Shown here one piece after another: positions 22,900 through 35,622 of a DNA stretch of 41,815 bases. Each line of letters begins with the position of its first letter. Position 1 is the first letter of the stretch. The notes beneath the pieces were generated by a model, which was not told where the DNA came from, ran no database searches, and saw only the letters and a list, made by a program, of their open reading frames with translations. Source of the stretch: Candidatus Frankia nodulisporulans (GTDB taxonomy: Bacteria; Actinomycetota; Actinomycetes; Frankiales; Frankiaceae). Both the position numbers and the translations under genes were made by a program. The DNA lies in NCBI RefSeq assembly GCF_902806475.1, contig NZ_CADCWS010000013.1, forward strand, positions 1 through 41,815, given 5' to 3'.

Positions 22900-23721
22900 G
22901 TGAGGACCTTGGCAGCGGAGACGGGGACCTGGGCGAGCCTGCGCGCGCGGCACCTCGTGCACGAGGACGAGACGATGCTGGCGCTCGACAAGCCCGCCGG
23001 GATCTCGGTCATGGGGGAGCGCCACGACACCGACCTCGTCCGCCTGGCCGCGGCGCTGGGCGAGGAGCTCTTCCCCGTCCACCGCATCGACAAGGTCACC
23101 TCGGGGCTGATCCTGTTCGCCCGCGAACTACGCTTTCACGGTGACCTGACCCGCCAGTTCGCCCGGCGCACCGTCGACAAGTGCTACCTGGCGCTCACCC
23201 GCACCCGCGGTCTGCCCGCGGCCGGCATCATCGACCTTCCGCTCAGCGTCGGGCGCAAGAACCGGGTCCGCATCGCCGCCAACCGCGCCGACATCCTCGC
23301 CGAGCCCGCGGGTGACACGCTGCGCTGGACGGTGCGGTCGGGGGCGGCGTTCGACCATGTCCGGGTCTACCCGTCCGTCACGACGTTCGTCCGGGTCTGG
23401 GAGGGCGGCGAGTTCACGCTGCTGGCGGCGACCCCGGTCAGCGGGCGCCGCCATCAGATCCGCGTCCACCTGGCCTGGATCGGTCATCCGATCGACGGTG
23501 ACCCCCTGTTCGACCGCACCGCCACCGGACGGGCGTTGCTGCACTCCTGGCGGCTGGCCCTCGACGTCGACGGGCAGCGCCGACGGCTCGAGGCCCCACC
23601 CGGCGACGACTTCTGGACGCCGACCGCAGGGCTGCTCCCGGGCTCCCTGACAGCCGAACTGCCAGTTCTCGTCCCCTGGGGTGGGGACGTCGCCCCAGGG
23701 GCTCAGGAAGGCTGCGGGTAG
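22900..23721 (+). CDS. RluA-family pseudouridine synthase
   Basis: The product has 273 residues. It contains the RluA signature HRIDKVTSGL at 61-70, with catalytic Asp64; the usual leucine is replaced by isoleucine. The early LALDKPAGISV and the later GRRHQIRVHLAWIGHPIDGDPLF blocks are also family hallmarks. There is no S4 RNA-binding domain in front, so it resembles the small tRNA-type or standalone members; the target RNA is unknown. The GTG at 22900 follows GGAGGGGAACAG; a TTG at 22909 is an alternative. Its end overlaps the end of the convergent glycosylase gene by 19 bases. Confidence 0.88.
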   Translation: MRTLAAETGTWASLRARHLVHEDETMLALDKPAGISVMGERHDTDLVRLAAALGEELFPVHRIDKVTSGLILFARELRFHGDLTRQFARRTVDKCYLALTRTRGLPAAGIIDLPLSVGRKNRVRIAANRADILAEPAGDTLRWTVRSGAAFDHVRVYPSVTTFVRVWEGGEFTLLAATPVSGRRHQIRVHLAWIGHPIDGDPLFDRTATGRALLHSWRLALDVDGQRRRLEAPPGDDFWTPTAGLLPGSLTAELPVLVPWGGDVAPGAQEGCG

Positions 23722-24290
23722 GCGGCCTGGCGTAGCTCGCCGTAGGCCCTGGCCAGGTCGGGAAGCTGGTAGTGGGCGTTGAGCCCACTGGGGTTGGGCA
23801 GCAGCCAGATCCCCGCCAACCCGAGACGCTCGGGTTGGCGGCCCACCCTGGCCTGGCGACGGCGAAAACCGACCCGATAGGCGGCCAGACCCAGGAAGGC
23901 GACGAAATCCGGCTCGATCCGTTCGACCAGGGCGGTGAGGCGGGGTATGCCGGCGCGGATCTCGGCGTCGTCGATCTCGTCGGCGCGGGCCGTCGAGCGC
24001 TGGACCAGGTTGGTGATGCTGATGCCACGGCTGGTCAGCTCACCGGTCTCGCTCGGGTGCAGGCGACGTGGGGTGAAGCCGGCCAGCTGCAGGGCCGGCC
24101 AGAGCCGATTGCTCGGGGTACCGAAGTGGAAGCCGGTCGCCCCGGACTCCAGGGACGGGTTGATGCCGCAGAGCAGCACCACGGTTCGCGGGGCGAGCAG
24201 ATCGGGAAGGATGCTGCCCCGCGCGGCCAGGATTCGCGCGCGCGTCGGCCGCGGTGCGCCCGTCGGCCTTGCCTCGACTGGGTCGGACAT
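23703..24290 (-). CDS. mug: mismatch-specific uracil/thymine DNA glycosylase (Mug/TDG family)
   Basis: The product has 195 residues. The glycosylase motif 1, CGINPSLESGATGFHF, is at about 41-56, and the catalytic Asn is in GINPS. The second conserved loop, LLPNPSGLNAHY, is at about 162-173. These motifs define the Mug branch that removes uracil or ethenocytosine from G mismatches. The family usually has about 170-200 residues. The ATG at 24290 gives MSDPVEARPTG; the frame continues upstream without similarity. The family call is firm but the symbol is less certain. Confidence 0.85.
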   Translation of the reverse strand: MSDPVEARPTGAPRPTRARILAARGSILPDLLAPRTVVLLCGINPSLESGATGFHFGTPSNRLWPALQLAGFTPRRLHPSETGELTSRGISITNLVQRSTARADEIDDAEIRAGIPRLTALVERIEPDFVAFLGLAAYRVGFRRRQARVGRQPERLGLAGIWLLPNPSGLNAHYQLPDLARAYGELRQAAYPQPS

Positions 24291-24562
24291 GTTCCGCGGC
24301 CCCTCGTTTGCCGGTATCGTGCTGTCTGGTACAGCGTGCCAGCGACTGCTGGTCGGCTGCTGGTTGGCTGCTGGGCCGGCCGCTGGTCGGCCGCGGGCTA
24401 ACAGAGTGTCTGTCCTCCTGGTGCTGATGGCGTAAGAGTCCGGCCGCCCCGTGATGCGGGTAGTGGATTGCTGGCTCTTGGTGTTCGCCAGGCTCCTCAC
24501 CAGCCGCGATGCTGTCGCGGCGGGCATGTCGGTGTCTGCGCCGGAGGTCGGGCGGCACCCTG
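24291..24562 (+). other. non-coding region with promoter, 11-bp repeats and hairpin
   Basis: On the plus strand TTGCCG (24308-24313) and TACAGC (24330-24335), spaced 16, make a reasonable promoter. It is followed by the 11-bp repeats at 24346-24390. A perfect 7-bp hairpin GCCGCGA/TCGCGGC (24503-24521) then ends in GGGCATGTC. This could be a short transcript of about 180 bases or an upstream start of the str operon. No reading frame looks like protein. The region also contains the upstream side of mug on the other strand. Confidence 0.35.
24346..24390 (+). repeat. four 11/12-bp tandem units (CTGCTGGTCGG-like)
   Basis: Units at 24346-24356, 24357-24367, 24368-24379 and 24380-24390 read CTGCTGGTCGG, CTGCTGGTTGG, CTGCTGGGCCGG and CCGCTGGTCGG. 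The 11-base period is about one helical turn. Confidence 0.7.
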
Positions 24563-24593
24563 TTCGACACCCGGTGCAGCCGTGGAGTACTGT
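24563..24593 (+). promoter_or_regulatory. candidate str operon promoter
   Basis: TTCGAC (24563-24568) and TACTGT (24588-24593) are 19 bases apart. The -10 is good but the spacing is long. Transcription would start near 24600, leaving a leader of about 380 bases before rpsL in which I see no gene. Confidence 0.4.
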
Positions 24594-24978
24594 TGAAGCC
24601 TGTGGCCGGAGCCCGCGTGGCTCTGGCGTGCGTCCCGTACTTCGATGTGGCGCCGTGGTGCCGAGCAGGCTGGTGAAATGCCAGCGCTCAGGCGGCCGTC
24701 GGCGACTGTCGGGCTCGGTTCCGCGACGCGGCTGGGCGGGTTAGGCGTGCTTTCCACACCGTAGCTGGATCTTCTTGTTGGATTCGCACGGTCGGAGGGC
24801 GCGACACACCCGACCGCGTGGGTCGGGGAACCGGTCGGAGTCAGCAGACGACACCAGGCGGTATCGGGGTTACTCCCGGCAGCTCGGGTGCAGGGCGCAG
24901 GCGGACATGCAGGTAGGCCGGGTACCGGTCTGGTTGCCCAAGGCAGTACGACGAGGCGTGACAGGAACGGGAGCGGCG

Positions 24979-25353
24979 TTGCCCACGATCCAGCAGCTGG
25001 TCCGCAAGGGCCGGCAGGACAAGGTCGAGAAGACCAAGACCCCGGCACTCAAGGGGAGCCCTCAGCGTCGTGGTGTGTGCACCCGCGTCTACACGACCAC
25101 TCCGAAGAAGCCGAACTCCGCGCTGCGCAAGGTGGCACGTGTCCGGCTGAACAGCGGGATCGAGGTCACCGCCTACATCCCGGGCGTCGGCCACAACTTG
25201 CAGGAGCACTCGATCGTCCTCGTGCGTGGCGGCCGAGTGAAGGACCTGCCGGGTGTCCGCTACAAGATCGTTCGTGGCGCCCTCGACACGCAGGGCGTCC
25301 GTAACCGCAAGCAGGCTCGCAGCCGTTACGGCGCGAAGAAGGAGAAGGGCTGA
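24979..25353 (+). CDS. rpsL: 30S ribosomal protein S12
   Basis: The product has 124 residues, normal length. It forms part of the decoding centre. Conserved [19 protein letters not shown] is at 39-57, with Lys43 and Lys88 (in GRVKDLPG) both wild type, so no streptomycin-resistance substitution is present. The start is TTG at 24979 behind ACGGGAG, giving [12 protein letters not shown]; earlier in-frame starts give an implausible extension. The stop overlaps the rpsG start by one base (TGATG). Confidence 0.98.
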   Translation: MPTIQQLVRKGRQDKVEKTKTPALKGSPQRRGVCTRVYTTTPKKPNSALRKVARVRLNSGIEVTAYIPGVGHNLQEHSIVLVRGGRVKDLPGVRYKIVRGALDTQGVRNRKQARSRYGAKKEKG

Positions 25354-25823
25354 TGCCGCGCAAGGGGCCCGCGCCCAAGCACGCCGTCGTCGTCGACCCG
25401 GTATACGGGTCGCCGCTGGTGACCGCGCTGGTGAACAAGGTGCTGATGAGCGGCAAGAAGTCCGTCGCCGAGCGCATCGTGTACGGCGCGCTTGAGGGTG
25501 CGAAGAACAAGACCGGTAACGACCCGGTCGTCACACTCAAGCGGGCGCTGGACAACGTGAAGCCCACGCTGGAAGTGCGCAGCCGCCGTGTTGGTGGCGC
25601 CACCTACCAGGTGCCGGTGGAGGTGCGGGCCGGTCGTAGCACGACCCTCGCGCTGCGCTGGCTCGTCGGCTACTCCCGAGCTCGTCGCGAGAAGACGATG
25701 ACCGAGCGGCTGATGAACGAGCTCATCGACGCGAGCAACGGTCTCGGCGCCAGCGTGAAGCGCCGGGAGGACACCCACAAGATGGCGGAGTCCAACAAGG
25801 CCTTCGCCCACTACCGTTGGTAG
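25353..25823 (+). CDS. rpsG: 30S ribosomal protein S7
   Basis: The product has 156 residues, exactly the usual length. It nucleates assembly of the 30S head. It starts [10 protein letters not shown] and has [32 protein letters not shown] at about 54-86, the conserved 16S-binding core. AAGGAG inside the rpsL end serves as its ribosome site. fusA begins six bases after the stop. Confidence 0.98.
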   Translation: MPRKGPAPKHAVVVDPVYGSPLVTALVNKVLMSGKKSVAERIVYGALEGAKNKTGNDPVVTLKRALDNVKPTLEVRSRRVGGATYQVPVEVRAGRSTTLALRWLVGYSRARREKTMTERLMNELIDASNGLGASVKRREDTHKMAESNKAFAHYRW

Positions 25824-25829
25824 CTCGAG

Positions 25830-27926
<2,097 letters not shown>

Positions 27927-28002
27927 CCGTCTCCGCGGCGTGAGCAACACCCCCACCTGACGACAACACAGCACGGCACCACCCGTCCTTGGAGGGACAC
28001 CC

Positions 28003-29196
<1,194 letters not shown>

Positions 29197-29200
29197 TACG

Positions 29201-29240
29201 GCGGGTGGGTGGGTCCGCACGCGCGGACCCACCCACCCGC
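29201..29240 (+). terminator. strong terminator after tuf
   Basis: A perfect 18-bp inverted repeat (29201-29218 with 29223-29240) has a 4-base loop ACGC and starts four bases after the tuf stop. No U-tract and no CATGT follow it. Confidence 0.9.
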
Positions 29241-29466
29241 ACCGCTGCCCCCACGGGCCGCGGTGCGACGGCACAGCAGCACTGCCAGCCCGGGCCGAGC
29301 CGTCGACTTCGTCGGCGGGGGACCGGTACGAGACAGCGGTAGACCGGCAGATTCCCGCACCGCCGGCGGCGGGCGCCCCGCGCCCCCCGGCACGGCGGAG
29401 ATCTACGGGCGGTGACCCGGTAGCGGTACCGGCCGAACGAGACAGACAGGACAGGCGAAGCCCACC

Positions 29467-29775
29467 ATGGCGGCACAGAAGATCCGCATTCGGCTCAAGG
29501 CCTATGATCACGAGGTCATCGACAGCTCGGCGCGGAAGATCGTCGAGACGGTGACCCGGACGGGTGCGCAGGTCGCGGGACCGGTGCCGCTGCCGACGGA
29601 GAAGAACATCTACTGCGTCATCCGGTCGCCGCACAAGTACAAGGACAGCCGCGAGCACTTCGAGATGCGGACGCACAAGCGGCTGATCGACATCCTTGAC
29701 CCGACGCCGAAGACGGTCGACTCGCTCATGCGCCTCGACCTGCCCGCCGGCGTCGACATCGAGATCAAGCTGTAA
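29467..29775 (+). CDS. rpsJ: 30S ribosomal protein S10
   Basis: The product has 102 residues, normal length. It begins [26 protein letters not shown] and contains [23 protein letters not shown]. It also acts in transcription antitermination with NusB in other bacteria. It is the first gene of the S10 operon, 226 bases after the tuf terminator, so a promoter must lie in between; I could not fix its hexamers. The ATG follows AGGACAGG. Confidence 0.98.
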   Translation: MAAQKIRIRLKAYDHEVIDSSARKIVETVTRTGAQVAGPVPLPTEKNIYCVIRSPHKYKDSREHFEMRTHKRLIDILDPTPKTVDSLMRLDLPAGVDIEIKL

Positions 29776-29792
29776 GAGGGGCCGGCGCAGTC

Positions 29793-30494
29793 ATGCTCAT
29801 CCGCAACTACAGAGGGCTCCTGGGCACGAAGCTCGGGATGACCCAGGTATGGGACGCGAACAACCGCGTCGTGCCGGTCACCGTCATCAAGGCCGGACCC
29901 AACGTTGTCACGCAGGTCAAGACGCCGGAATCCGATGGCTACGCGGCCGTCCAGCTCGGCTACGGCGAGATCGACCCGCGTCGGATCAACAAGCCGACCC
30001 GCGGGCACTTCGCCACCAGCGGCGTCACCCCGCGGCGTCACCTGGTCGAACTGCGCACCGCGGACGCGACCAGGTACGAGGCCGGCCAAGAGCTGAGCAC
30101 CGAGGTGTTCACCGTCGGCACGGTCGTCGACGTGACCGGCACCTCCAAGGGCAAGGGCTTCGCCGGTGTCATGAAGCGCCACGGCTTCAAGGGCCTGGGC
30201 GCCGGGCACGGCGTCGAGCGCAAGCACCGTTCGCCGGGTTCGGTCGGCGGCTGCGCCACCCCCGGTCGCGTGTTCAAGGGTCTGCGGATGGCCGGTCGTA
30301 TGGGCCACGCACGTACCACCACGCCGGGGCTCACCATCCACGCCGTCGACACCGAGCGTGGGTTCCTGCTGGTCAAGGGCGCGGTTCCCGGCCCCGACGG
30401 CGGTCTGGTCTTCGTGCGCAGCGCGGCCAAGCGCCCGGCGCCCGGCGACTTCACCCCGGTCGCGGCCGGTAGCGGCGAGGAGGTCTCGGCATGA
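29793..30494 (+). CDS. rplC: 50S ribosomal protein L3
   Basis: The product has 233 residues. The N terminus [12 protein letters not shown] and the central loop [45 protein letters not shown] reach towards the peptidyl transferase centre and are typical. It lies 17 bases after rpsJ with GAGGGG as ribosome site. It overlaps rplD by four bases (ATGA). Confidence 0.98.
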   Translation: MLIRNYRGLLGTKLGMTQVWDANNRVVPVTVIKAGPNVVTQVKTPESDGYAAVQLGYGEIDPRRINKPTRGHFATSGVTPRRHLVELRTADATRYEAGQELSTEVFTVGTVVDVTGTSKGKGFAGVMKRHGFKGLGAGHGVERKHRSPGSVGGCATPGRVFKGLRMAGRMGHARTTTPGLTIHAVDTERGFLLVKGAVPGPDGGLVFVRSAAKRPAPGDFTPVAAGSGEEVSA

Positions 30495-31198
30495 CCGCTG
30501 TCCAGACCGCATCCGAGTCGGATGCGACCACCTCGGACACCACGACCCGCACGGTCGAGGTCTACGGCGGCGGCAGCGTGGAGCTGCCCGGCGGTGTGTT
30601 CGACGTGACGCTGAACGTTCCGCTGATCCACCAGGTCGTGGTCGCCCAGCTCGCGGCTGCCCGCCAGGGCACCCACGACACGAAGACCCGTGGCGAGGTG
30701 CGCGGCGGTGGCCGCAAGCCGTACCGGCAGAAGGGCACCGGGCGCGCCCGGCAGGGCTCACTGCGGGCGCCGCAGTTCACCGGCGGTGGCGTGGTGCACG
30801 GCCCGACGCCGCGCAAGTACGACCAGCGCACGCCCAAGAAGATGAAGGCCGCCGCGCTGCGCGGTGCGCTCTCTGACCGGGCCCGCAACAACCGGGTGCA
30901 CGTCGTCGCCTCGCTGGTCACCGGTGAGAAGCCGTCGACGAAGTCCGCCGTGACGGCGCTGCACGCGATCGCCGACACCCGCCGGGTGCTCGTCGTCGTC
31001 AGCCGTTCCGAGGAACTGACCTGGAAGAGCCTGCGCAACGTCGAGACGGTGCACCTGCTCGACCCGGGTCAGCTCAACACCTACGACGTCCTGGTCAGCG
31101 ACGACGTCGTCTTCACCGAGGAGGCGCTGGCCGCGTTCCTCGAGCGCAACAGCCGGCCGGCCCCGCGGACCGTGGCCGGGGCGGAGGAGAACAAGTGA
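30491..31198 (+). CDS. rplD: 50S ribosomal protein L4
   Basis: The product has 235 residues, slightly longer than E. coli L4 (201) because of the N-terminal Thr/Ser/Asp-rich segment before TVEVYGGG. The extended tunnel loop [40 protein letters not shown] lies at about 58-98 and lines the exit tunnel. GAGGAGG precedes the ATG. It overlaps rplW by four bases (GTGA). In E. coli L4 represses the S10 operon; no matching leader was proved here. Confidence 0.98.
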   Translation: MTAVQTASESDATTSDTTTRTVEVYGGGSVELPGGVFDVTLNVPLIHQVVVAQLAAARQGTHDTKTRGEVRGGGRKPYRQKGTGRARQGSLRAPQFTGGGVVHGPTPRKYDQRTPKKMKAAALRGALSDRARNNRVHVVASLVTGEKPSTKSAVTALHAIADTRRVLVVVSRSEELTWKSLRNVETVHLLDPGQLNTYDVLVSDDVVFTEEALAAFLERNSRPAPRTVAGAEENK

Positions 31199-31491
31199 TT
31201 CCCGACCCGCGTGACGTCATCCTGCGGCCGGTCGTCTCGGAGAAGAGCTACGGCCTGCTCGACGAGAACGTCTACACCTTCATCGTCCACCCGGACGCGA
31301 ACAAGACCCAGATCAAGCTTGCCGTTCAGCAGATCTTCAGCGTGCGGGTCCTGCGGGTGAACACCATCAACCGGCAGGGCAAGCGCAAGCGGACCAAGCA
31401 CGGCTGGGGACAGCGGTCCGCGACCAAGCGGGCCCTGGTGAGTCTTGCTCCCGGTGACACGATCGAGATCTTCGGAGGCCCCGGTGCCTGA
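31195..31491 (+). CDS. rplW: 50S ribosomal protein L23
   Basis: The product has 98 residues, the usual length. It sits at the tunnel exit and docks trigger factor and SRP. The start [28 protein letters not shown] is characteristic, and [13 protein letters not shown] is the rRNA-binding loop. It starts with GTG, which overlaps the rplD stop, behind GGAGGAG. rplB follows after 61 bases. Confidence 0.98.
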   Translation: MIPDPRDVILRPVVSEKSYGLLDENVYTFIVHPDANKTQIKLAVQQIFSVRVLRVNTINRQGKRKRTKHGWGQRSATKRALVSLAPGDTIEIFGGPGA

Positions 31492-31552
31492 GCGCGCGCG
31501 CTGCGTCGCGTCCGCGGGTGCGTCCTCGACGGGCCAGGGACGGTAGGAAGCC

Positions 31553-32386
31553 ATGGGTATTCGTAGGTATAAGCCGACGACGCCAGGGCGTCGTGGCTCG
31601 AGCGTGGCCGACTTCGTCGAGATCACCCGGGACCACCCGGAGAAGTCGCTGGTCCGCCCGCTGCACTCCAAGGGCGGTCGCAACGCCCACGGCCGGATCA
31701 CCACCCGGCACCAGGGCGGCGGCCACAAGCGGGCCTACCGGCTCATCGACTTCCGCCGGGACAAGGACGGGGTGCCGGCCAAGGTCGCGCACATCGAGTA
31801 CGACCCGAACCGCACCGCCCGGATCGCACTGCTGCACTACGCCGACGGCGAGAAGCGCTACATCATCGCCCCGGTCAAGCTCAAGCAGGGCGACCAGGTG
31901 AGCTCCGGCGTCGGCGCCGACATCAAGCCCGGCAACGCCCTGCCGCTGCGCAACATCCCGACCGGTACCGTGATCCACGCCATCGAGCTGCGCCCCGGCG
32001 GCGGCGCCAAGATCGCCCGTAGCGCCGGTGCCAGCGTGCAGCTCGTCGCGAAGGACGGACCGTACGCTCAGCTGCGGATGCCCTCGGGCGAGATCCGCAA
32101 CGTCGACGTGCGCTGCCGGGCGACCGTCGGCGAGGTCGGCAACGCCGAGCAGAGCAACATCAACTGGGGCAAGGCCGGCCGGATGCGCTGGAAGGGCCGT
32201 CGTCCCACCGTCCGCGGTGTGGCGATGAACCCCGTCGACCACCCGCACGGTGGTGGTGAGGGCAAGACCTCCGGTGGTCGTCACCCGGTCAACCCGAAGG
32301 GTCGTCCGGAGGGCCGCACCCGCGCCCACAAGAAGGCCTCCGACGCGATGATCGTGCGTCGGCGCAAGCAGAACAGGCGGCGGTAG
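31553..32386 (+). CDS. rplB: 50S ribosomal protein L2
   Basis: The product has 277 residues, normal length. It begins [21 protein letters not shown], contains [16 protein letters not shown], and has the C-terminal peptidyl-transferase-supporting [26 protein letters not shown] with the conserved histidine. Its ribosome site is AGGAAG. A short spacer of 81 bases precedes rpsS. Confidence 0.99.
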   Translation: MGIRRYKPTTPGRRGSSVADFVEITRDHPEKSLVRPLHSKGGRNAHGRITTRHQGGGHKRAYRLIDFRRDKDGVPAKVAHIEYDPNRTARIALLHYADGEKRYIIAPVKLKQGDQVSSGVGADIKPGNALPLRNIPTGTVIHAIELRPGGGAKIARSAGASVQLVAKDGPYAQLRMPSGEIRNVDVRCRATVGEVGNAEQSNINWGKAGRMRWKGRRPTVRGVAMNPVDHPHGGGEGKTSGGRHPVNPKGRPEGRTRAHKKASDAMIVRRRKQNRRR

Positions 32387-32467
32387 TGACCTCACCCATC
32401 CGGATCACGGTTACCGTGAGCCACCCGTCGTCCCACCTGATCTGAGCAGGAAGGAGGAGACACAGCC

Positions 32468-32749
32468 ATGCCACGCAGTCTGAAAAAGGGCCCGTTCGTC
32501 GACGACCACCTGCTCAAGAAGGTGGACGTGCAGAACTCCAAGGGCACCAAGCACGTCATCATGACCTGGTCGCGCCGCTCGACCGTGATCCCCGACATGC
32601 TGGGGCACACGATCGCCGTGCACGATGGCCGCAAGCACGTCCCGGTGTTCATCACCGAGGGCATGGTCGGCCACAAGCTCGGCGAGTTCGCCCCGACCCG
32701 GACTTTCCGCGGGCACGTCAAGGAGGACCGGAGGTCACGTCGTGGCTGA
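32468..32749 (+). CDS. rpsS: 30S ribosomal protein S19
   Basis: The product has 93 residues, normal length. It binds the 16S head next to S13. [19 protein letters not shown] and [22 protein letters not shown] are fully typical. A strong GGAAGGAGGAG site is 9 or more bases upstream. The end overlaps the rplV start by eight bases. Confidence 0.98.
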   Translation: MPRSLKKGPFVDDHLLKKVDVQNSKGTKHVIMTWSRRSTVIPDMLGHTIAVHDGRKHVPVFITEGMVGHKLGEFAPTRTFRGHVKEDRRSRRG

Positions 32750-33167
32750 CGATCTCGTCGACGGCCTGAGCCGCGCCGGCCTGCCGGGGGCCAAGGCCTC
32801 CGCCCGGTACGTGCGGGTGTCCCCGATGAAGGCGCGCCGGGTCATCGACCTGGTGCGCGGCCGCTCGGTCGGCGAGGCCCTCGACATCCTGCGCTTCGCC
32901 CCCCAGGCGGCCAGCGAGGACGTCTACAAGGTCGTCGCCAGCGCCGCCGCGAACGCCGAGAACAACAACGGCCTCGACCCGGCCACACTGTGGGTCGCCG
33001 AGGTCTACGTGGACGAGGGGCCGACGCTCAAGCGCATCCGGCCCCGCGCCCAGGGCCGGGCCTACCGGATCCGCAAGCGCACCAGCCACATCACCGTCGT
33101 GGTGGAAAGCCGCGAGCCGCTCGCCGCGGCCGGCCGGGGTGCCAAGACGACTAGGAGGGCCCGGTAG
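32742..33167 (+). CDS. rplV: 50S ribosomal protein L22
   Basis: The product has 141 residues. The core [32 protein letters not shown] is at about 21-52, and the beta-hairpin lining the tunnel contains [20 protein letters not shown]. The GTG at 32742 follows GGAGG and overlaps the rpsS stop by eight bases; the longer frame starting at 32625 lies within rpsS and is rejected. The stop TAG shares its last base with the rpsC GTG. Confidence 0.97.
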   Translation: MADDLVDGLSRAGLPGAKASARYVRVSPMKARRVIDLVRGRSVGEALDILRFAPQAASEDVYKVVASAAANAENNNGLDPATLWVAEVYVDEGPTLKRIRPRAQGRAYRIRKRTSHITVVVESREPLAAAGRGAKTTRRAR

Positions 33168-34168
33168 TGGGGCAGAAGGTCAACCCGCACGGGTTCCGAC
33201 TTGGCATCACGTCGGAGTTCACGTCCCGTTGGTACGCCGACAAGCTGTACAAGGCGTACGTCGGCGAGGACGTGAAGATCCGCAAGATGATGTCGCGGGG
33301 CATGGAGCGGGCCGGGATCAGCCGGGTCGACATCGAGCGCACCCAGGGTCGGCTGCGGGTGGACATCCACACCGCCCGCCCGGGCATCGTCATCGGTCGC
33401 CGGGGCGCCGAGGCCGACCGCATCCGCGGTGACCTCGAGAAGCTCACCGGCAAGCAGGTGCAGCTCAACATCCTCGAGGTGAAGAACCCCGAGGTGGACG
33501 CGCAGCTCGTCGCCCAGGGCGTCGCCGAGCAGCTGTCCAGCCGGGTCAGCTTCCGCCGCGCGATGCGCAAGGCGATGCAGACCGCGATGAAGGGCGGCGC
33601 GAAGGGCATCCGGGTGCAGTGCTCCGGTCGCCTGGGCGGCGCCGAGATGAGCCGTTCGGAGTTCTACCGCGAGGGTCGGGTGCCGCTGCACACGCTGCGT
33701 GCGGACATCGACTACGGCTTCTACGAGGCCCGGACGAACTTCGGTCGGATCGGCGTCAAGGTCTGGATCTACAAGGGCGACATCGTGCAGAGCCGCGCCG
33801 AGCGCGAGGCCCAGGACGCGCTGCTGCGCCAGACCCGTCGGGACCGGCCGCGCCGCGGGCCGCGCTCGGGTTCGTCCGGTACCACCCAGGGTGGGACGGA
33901 CGCCGGCCGCGCCGCCGCACGCAACGAGCGTCGGGGCGGACGTGGCGGTAACGCGCCGGCCACCGAGGCCGCCGGCACCGACGCGGCACCGGCGGAGACC
34001 ACCGCCGCCGAGGCGACCGGGACCGAGACGACGACCGCCACCGCGACCGCCGCCCCCGAGGCGTCCGTGACCGCGGCGGCGAGCGAGGCCACCACCGACA
34101 CGACCGCCACCGTCGCCGAGACGGCCGCCACGCCGGCCGCGGGCACGTCGGAGAAGGCGGAGGAGTAG
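33167..34168 (+). CDS. rpsC: 30S ribosomal protein S3 with long C-terminal tail
   Basis: The product has 333 residues, against about 230-280 in most bacteria. Residues 1-224 are a normal S3: [14 protein letters not shown] start, KH domain with [14 protein letters not shown], and the C domain with [32 protein letters not shown]. From about residue 225 to 333 there is an extra tail: first Arg/Gly-rich ([13 protein letters not shown]...RRGGRGG), then Ala/Thr/Glu-rich without structure. GTG start overlaps the rplV stop by one base; GGAGGG is the site. rplP follows after 3 bases. Confidence 0.97.
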   Translation: MGQKVNPHGFRLGITSEFTSRWYADKLYKAYVGEDVKIRKMMSRGMERAGISRVDIERTQGRLRVDIHTARPGIVIGRRGAEADRIRGDLEKLTGKQVQLNILEVKNPEVDAQLVAQGVAEQLSSRVSFRRAMRKAMQTAMKGGAKGIRVQCSGRLGGAEMSRSEFYREGRVPLHTLRADIDYGFYEARTNFGRIGVKVWIYKGDIVQSRAEREAQDALLRQTRRDRPRRGPRSGSSGTTQGGTDAGRAAARNERRGGRGGNAPATEAAGTDAAPAETTAAEATGTETTTATATAAPEASVTAAASEATTDTTATVAETAATPAAGTSEKAEE

Positions 34169-34171
34169 ATC

Positions 34172-34588
34172 ATGCTGATTCCTCGGAAGGTCGCGCACCG
34201 CAAGCAGCACCACCCCGGGCGCACCGGTGCGGCCAAGGGCGGCACGCGGGTCACCTTCGGCGAGTACGGCATCCAGGCCCTCGAGTCGGCCTATGTGACG
34301 AACCGCCAGATCGAGTCGGCCCGTATCGCCATGACCCGGCACATCCGTCGTGGTGGCAAGGTCTGGATCAACATCTACCCGGACCGTCCGCTGACCAAGA
34401 AGCCGGCCGAGACCCGGATGGGTTCCGGTAAGGGTTCGCCCGAGTGGTGGGTCGCCAACGTCAAGCCCGGACGCGTGATGTTCGAGCTGTCGGGAGTCGC
34501 CGAGCCGGTGGCTCGCGAGGCGATGCGACGAGCCATCCACAAGCTGCCGATGAAGTGCCGTTTCGTGGTTCGTGAAGGTGGTGCGTGA
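34172..34588 (+). CDS. rplP: 50S ribosomal protein L16
   Basis: The product has 138 residues, normal length. It begins [30 protein letters not shown] and contains [34 protein letters not shown], the part that contacts A-site tRNA. GGAGGAG within the end of rpsC is its ribosome site. The stop overlaps the rpmC start. Confidence 0.98.
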   Translation: MLIPRKVAHRKQHHPGRTGAAKGGTRVTFGEYGIQALESAYVTNRQIESARIAMTRHIRRGGKVWINIYPDRPLTKKPAETRMGSGKGSPEWWVANVKPGRVMFELSGVAEPVAREAMRRAIHKLPMKCRFVVREGGA

Positions 34589-34845
34589 TGGCTGTCGCTA
34601 CCGCGGACGAGCTGCGCGGCCTGTCCGGCGAGGACCTCGTCGACAAGCTTCGGGAGGCCAAGGAGGAGCTGTTCAACCTCCGGTTCCAGGCGGCGACCGG
34701 GCAGCTGAGCAACAACCGCCGGCTGCGTGTCGTGCGGCGTGACATCGCCCGGATCTACACGGTGATGCGCGAACGCGAGCTGGGCATCACCGACGATCCG
34801 GCGCTGGCCGCCGGCGCGGCTGACGACGACGCGACGAAGGCGTGA
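34588..34845 (+). CDS. rpmC: 50S ribosomal protein L29
   Basis: The product has 85 residues; L29 is a two-helix coiled protein at the tunnel exit. The [49 protein letters not shown] core is clear, and the C terminus has a short Asp/Ala tail. The ATG at 34588 overlaps the rplP TGA by one base; a GTG at 34585 directly before it is an alternative start with a four-base overlap. Confidence 0.95.
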   Translation: MAVATADELRGLSGEDLVDKLREAKEELFNLRFQAATGQLSNNRRLRVVRRDIARIYTVMRERELGITDDPALAAGAADDDATKA

Positions 34846-34850
34846 GGGCA

Positions 34851-35159
34851 GTGGCAGAAGAGACCGAGAACTCCTCGCAGGAGACCTCCGAGACCGCCAC
34901 GGCGGACGAGCGCGGTTTCCGCAAGGTCCGTGAGGGCTTGGTCGTCAGCGACAAGATGACCAAGACCGTCGTCGTCGCCGTCGAGGACCGGGTGCAGCAC
35001 CCCCTGTACGGCAAGACGATCCGCCGCACCAAGAAGATCAAGGCGCACGACGAGAGCGGCACCACCGGTGTCGGCGACCGCGTCCTGCTGATGGAGACCC
35101 GGCCGCTGTCCGCCACGAAGCGTTGGCGGGTCGTCCGGGTGCTGGAGAAGGCCAAGTAG
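34851..35159 (+). CDS. rpsQ: 30S ribosomal protein S17
   Basis: The product has 102 residues. A Glu/Thr/Ser-rich N-terminal extension of about 20 residues precedes the OB-fold core, [45 protein letters not shown]. The GTG at 34851 has GAGGG five bases upstream; a GTG at 34842, overlapping rpmC, would add three residues. It is the last gene before a 94-base spacer with repeats. Confidence 0.95.
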   Translation: MAEETENSSQETSETATADERGFRKVREGLVVSDKMTKTVVVAVEDRVQHPLYGKTIRRTKKIKAHDESGTTGVGDRVLLMETRPLSATKRWRVVRVLEKAK

Positions 35160-35172
35160 TTCTCACGACCCG

Positions 35173-35253
35173 GGGCGACGCCCCTCGGCCAGGCAGTACC
35201 GGTTGGTCAGTGGTACCGGGTGATCAGTAGTACCGGGTGATCAGGAGCAGAAA
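35173..35253 (+). repeat. 17-bp repeats between rpsQ and rplN
   Basis: A GGGGC/GCCCC hairpin (35173-35185) is followed by three related units starting with CAGT: a 14-base form at 35195-35208 and two 17-base forms at 35209-35225 and 35226-35242. The two full units differ at a single position (CAGTGGTACCGGGTGAT versus CAGTAGTACCGGGTGAT). The final partial CAGGAG acts as the rplN ribosome site. Confidence 0.7.
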
Positions 35254-35622
35254 GTGATTCAGCAGGAGTCGCGACTTCGGGTCGCCGACAACACCGGAGC
35301 GCGGGAGATCCTCTGCATCCGGGTACTTGGCGGCTCTGGGCGTCGTTACGCGGGGATCGGCGACATCATCGTCGGCACGGTCAAGGATGCCCTGCCCGGC
35401 GCCGGCGTGAAGCGCGGCGACGTGGTCAAGGCGGTCGTGGTGCGCACCACCAAGGAGCGTCGCCGGCCGGACGGCTCCTACATCCGGTTCGACGAGAACG
35501 CGGCGGTGCTCATCCGGGACGGTGGCGAGCCCCGGGGCACCCGTATCTTCGGGCCGGTCGGCCGCGAGCTGCGGGACAAGAAGTTCATGAAGATCATTTC
35601 TTTGGCGCCGGAGGTGCTGTGA
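35254..35622 (+). CDS. rplN: 50S ribosomal protein L14
   Basis: The product has 122 residues, normal length, starting [37 protein letters not shown]. It forms intersubunit bridge B8. The GTG follows CAGGAG, seven or so bases upstream. It opens the spc-type part of the cluster and overlaps rplX by four bases. Confidence 0.98.
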   Translation: MIQQESRLRVADNTGAREILCIRVLGGSGRRYAGIGDIIVGTVKDALPGAGVKRGDVVKAVVVRTTKERRRPDGSYIRFDENAAVLIRDGGEPRGTRIFGPVGRELRDKKFMKIISLAPEVL

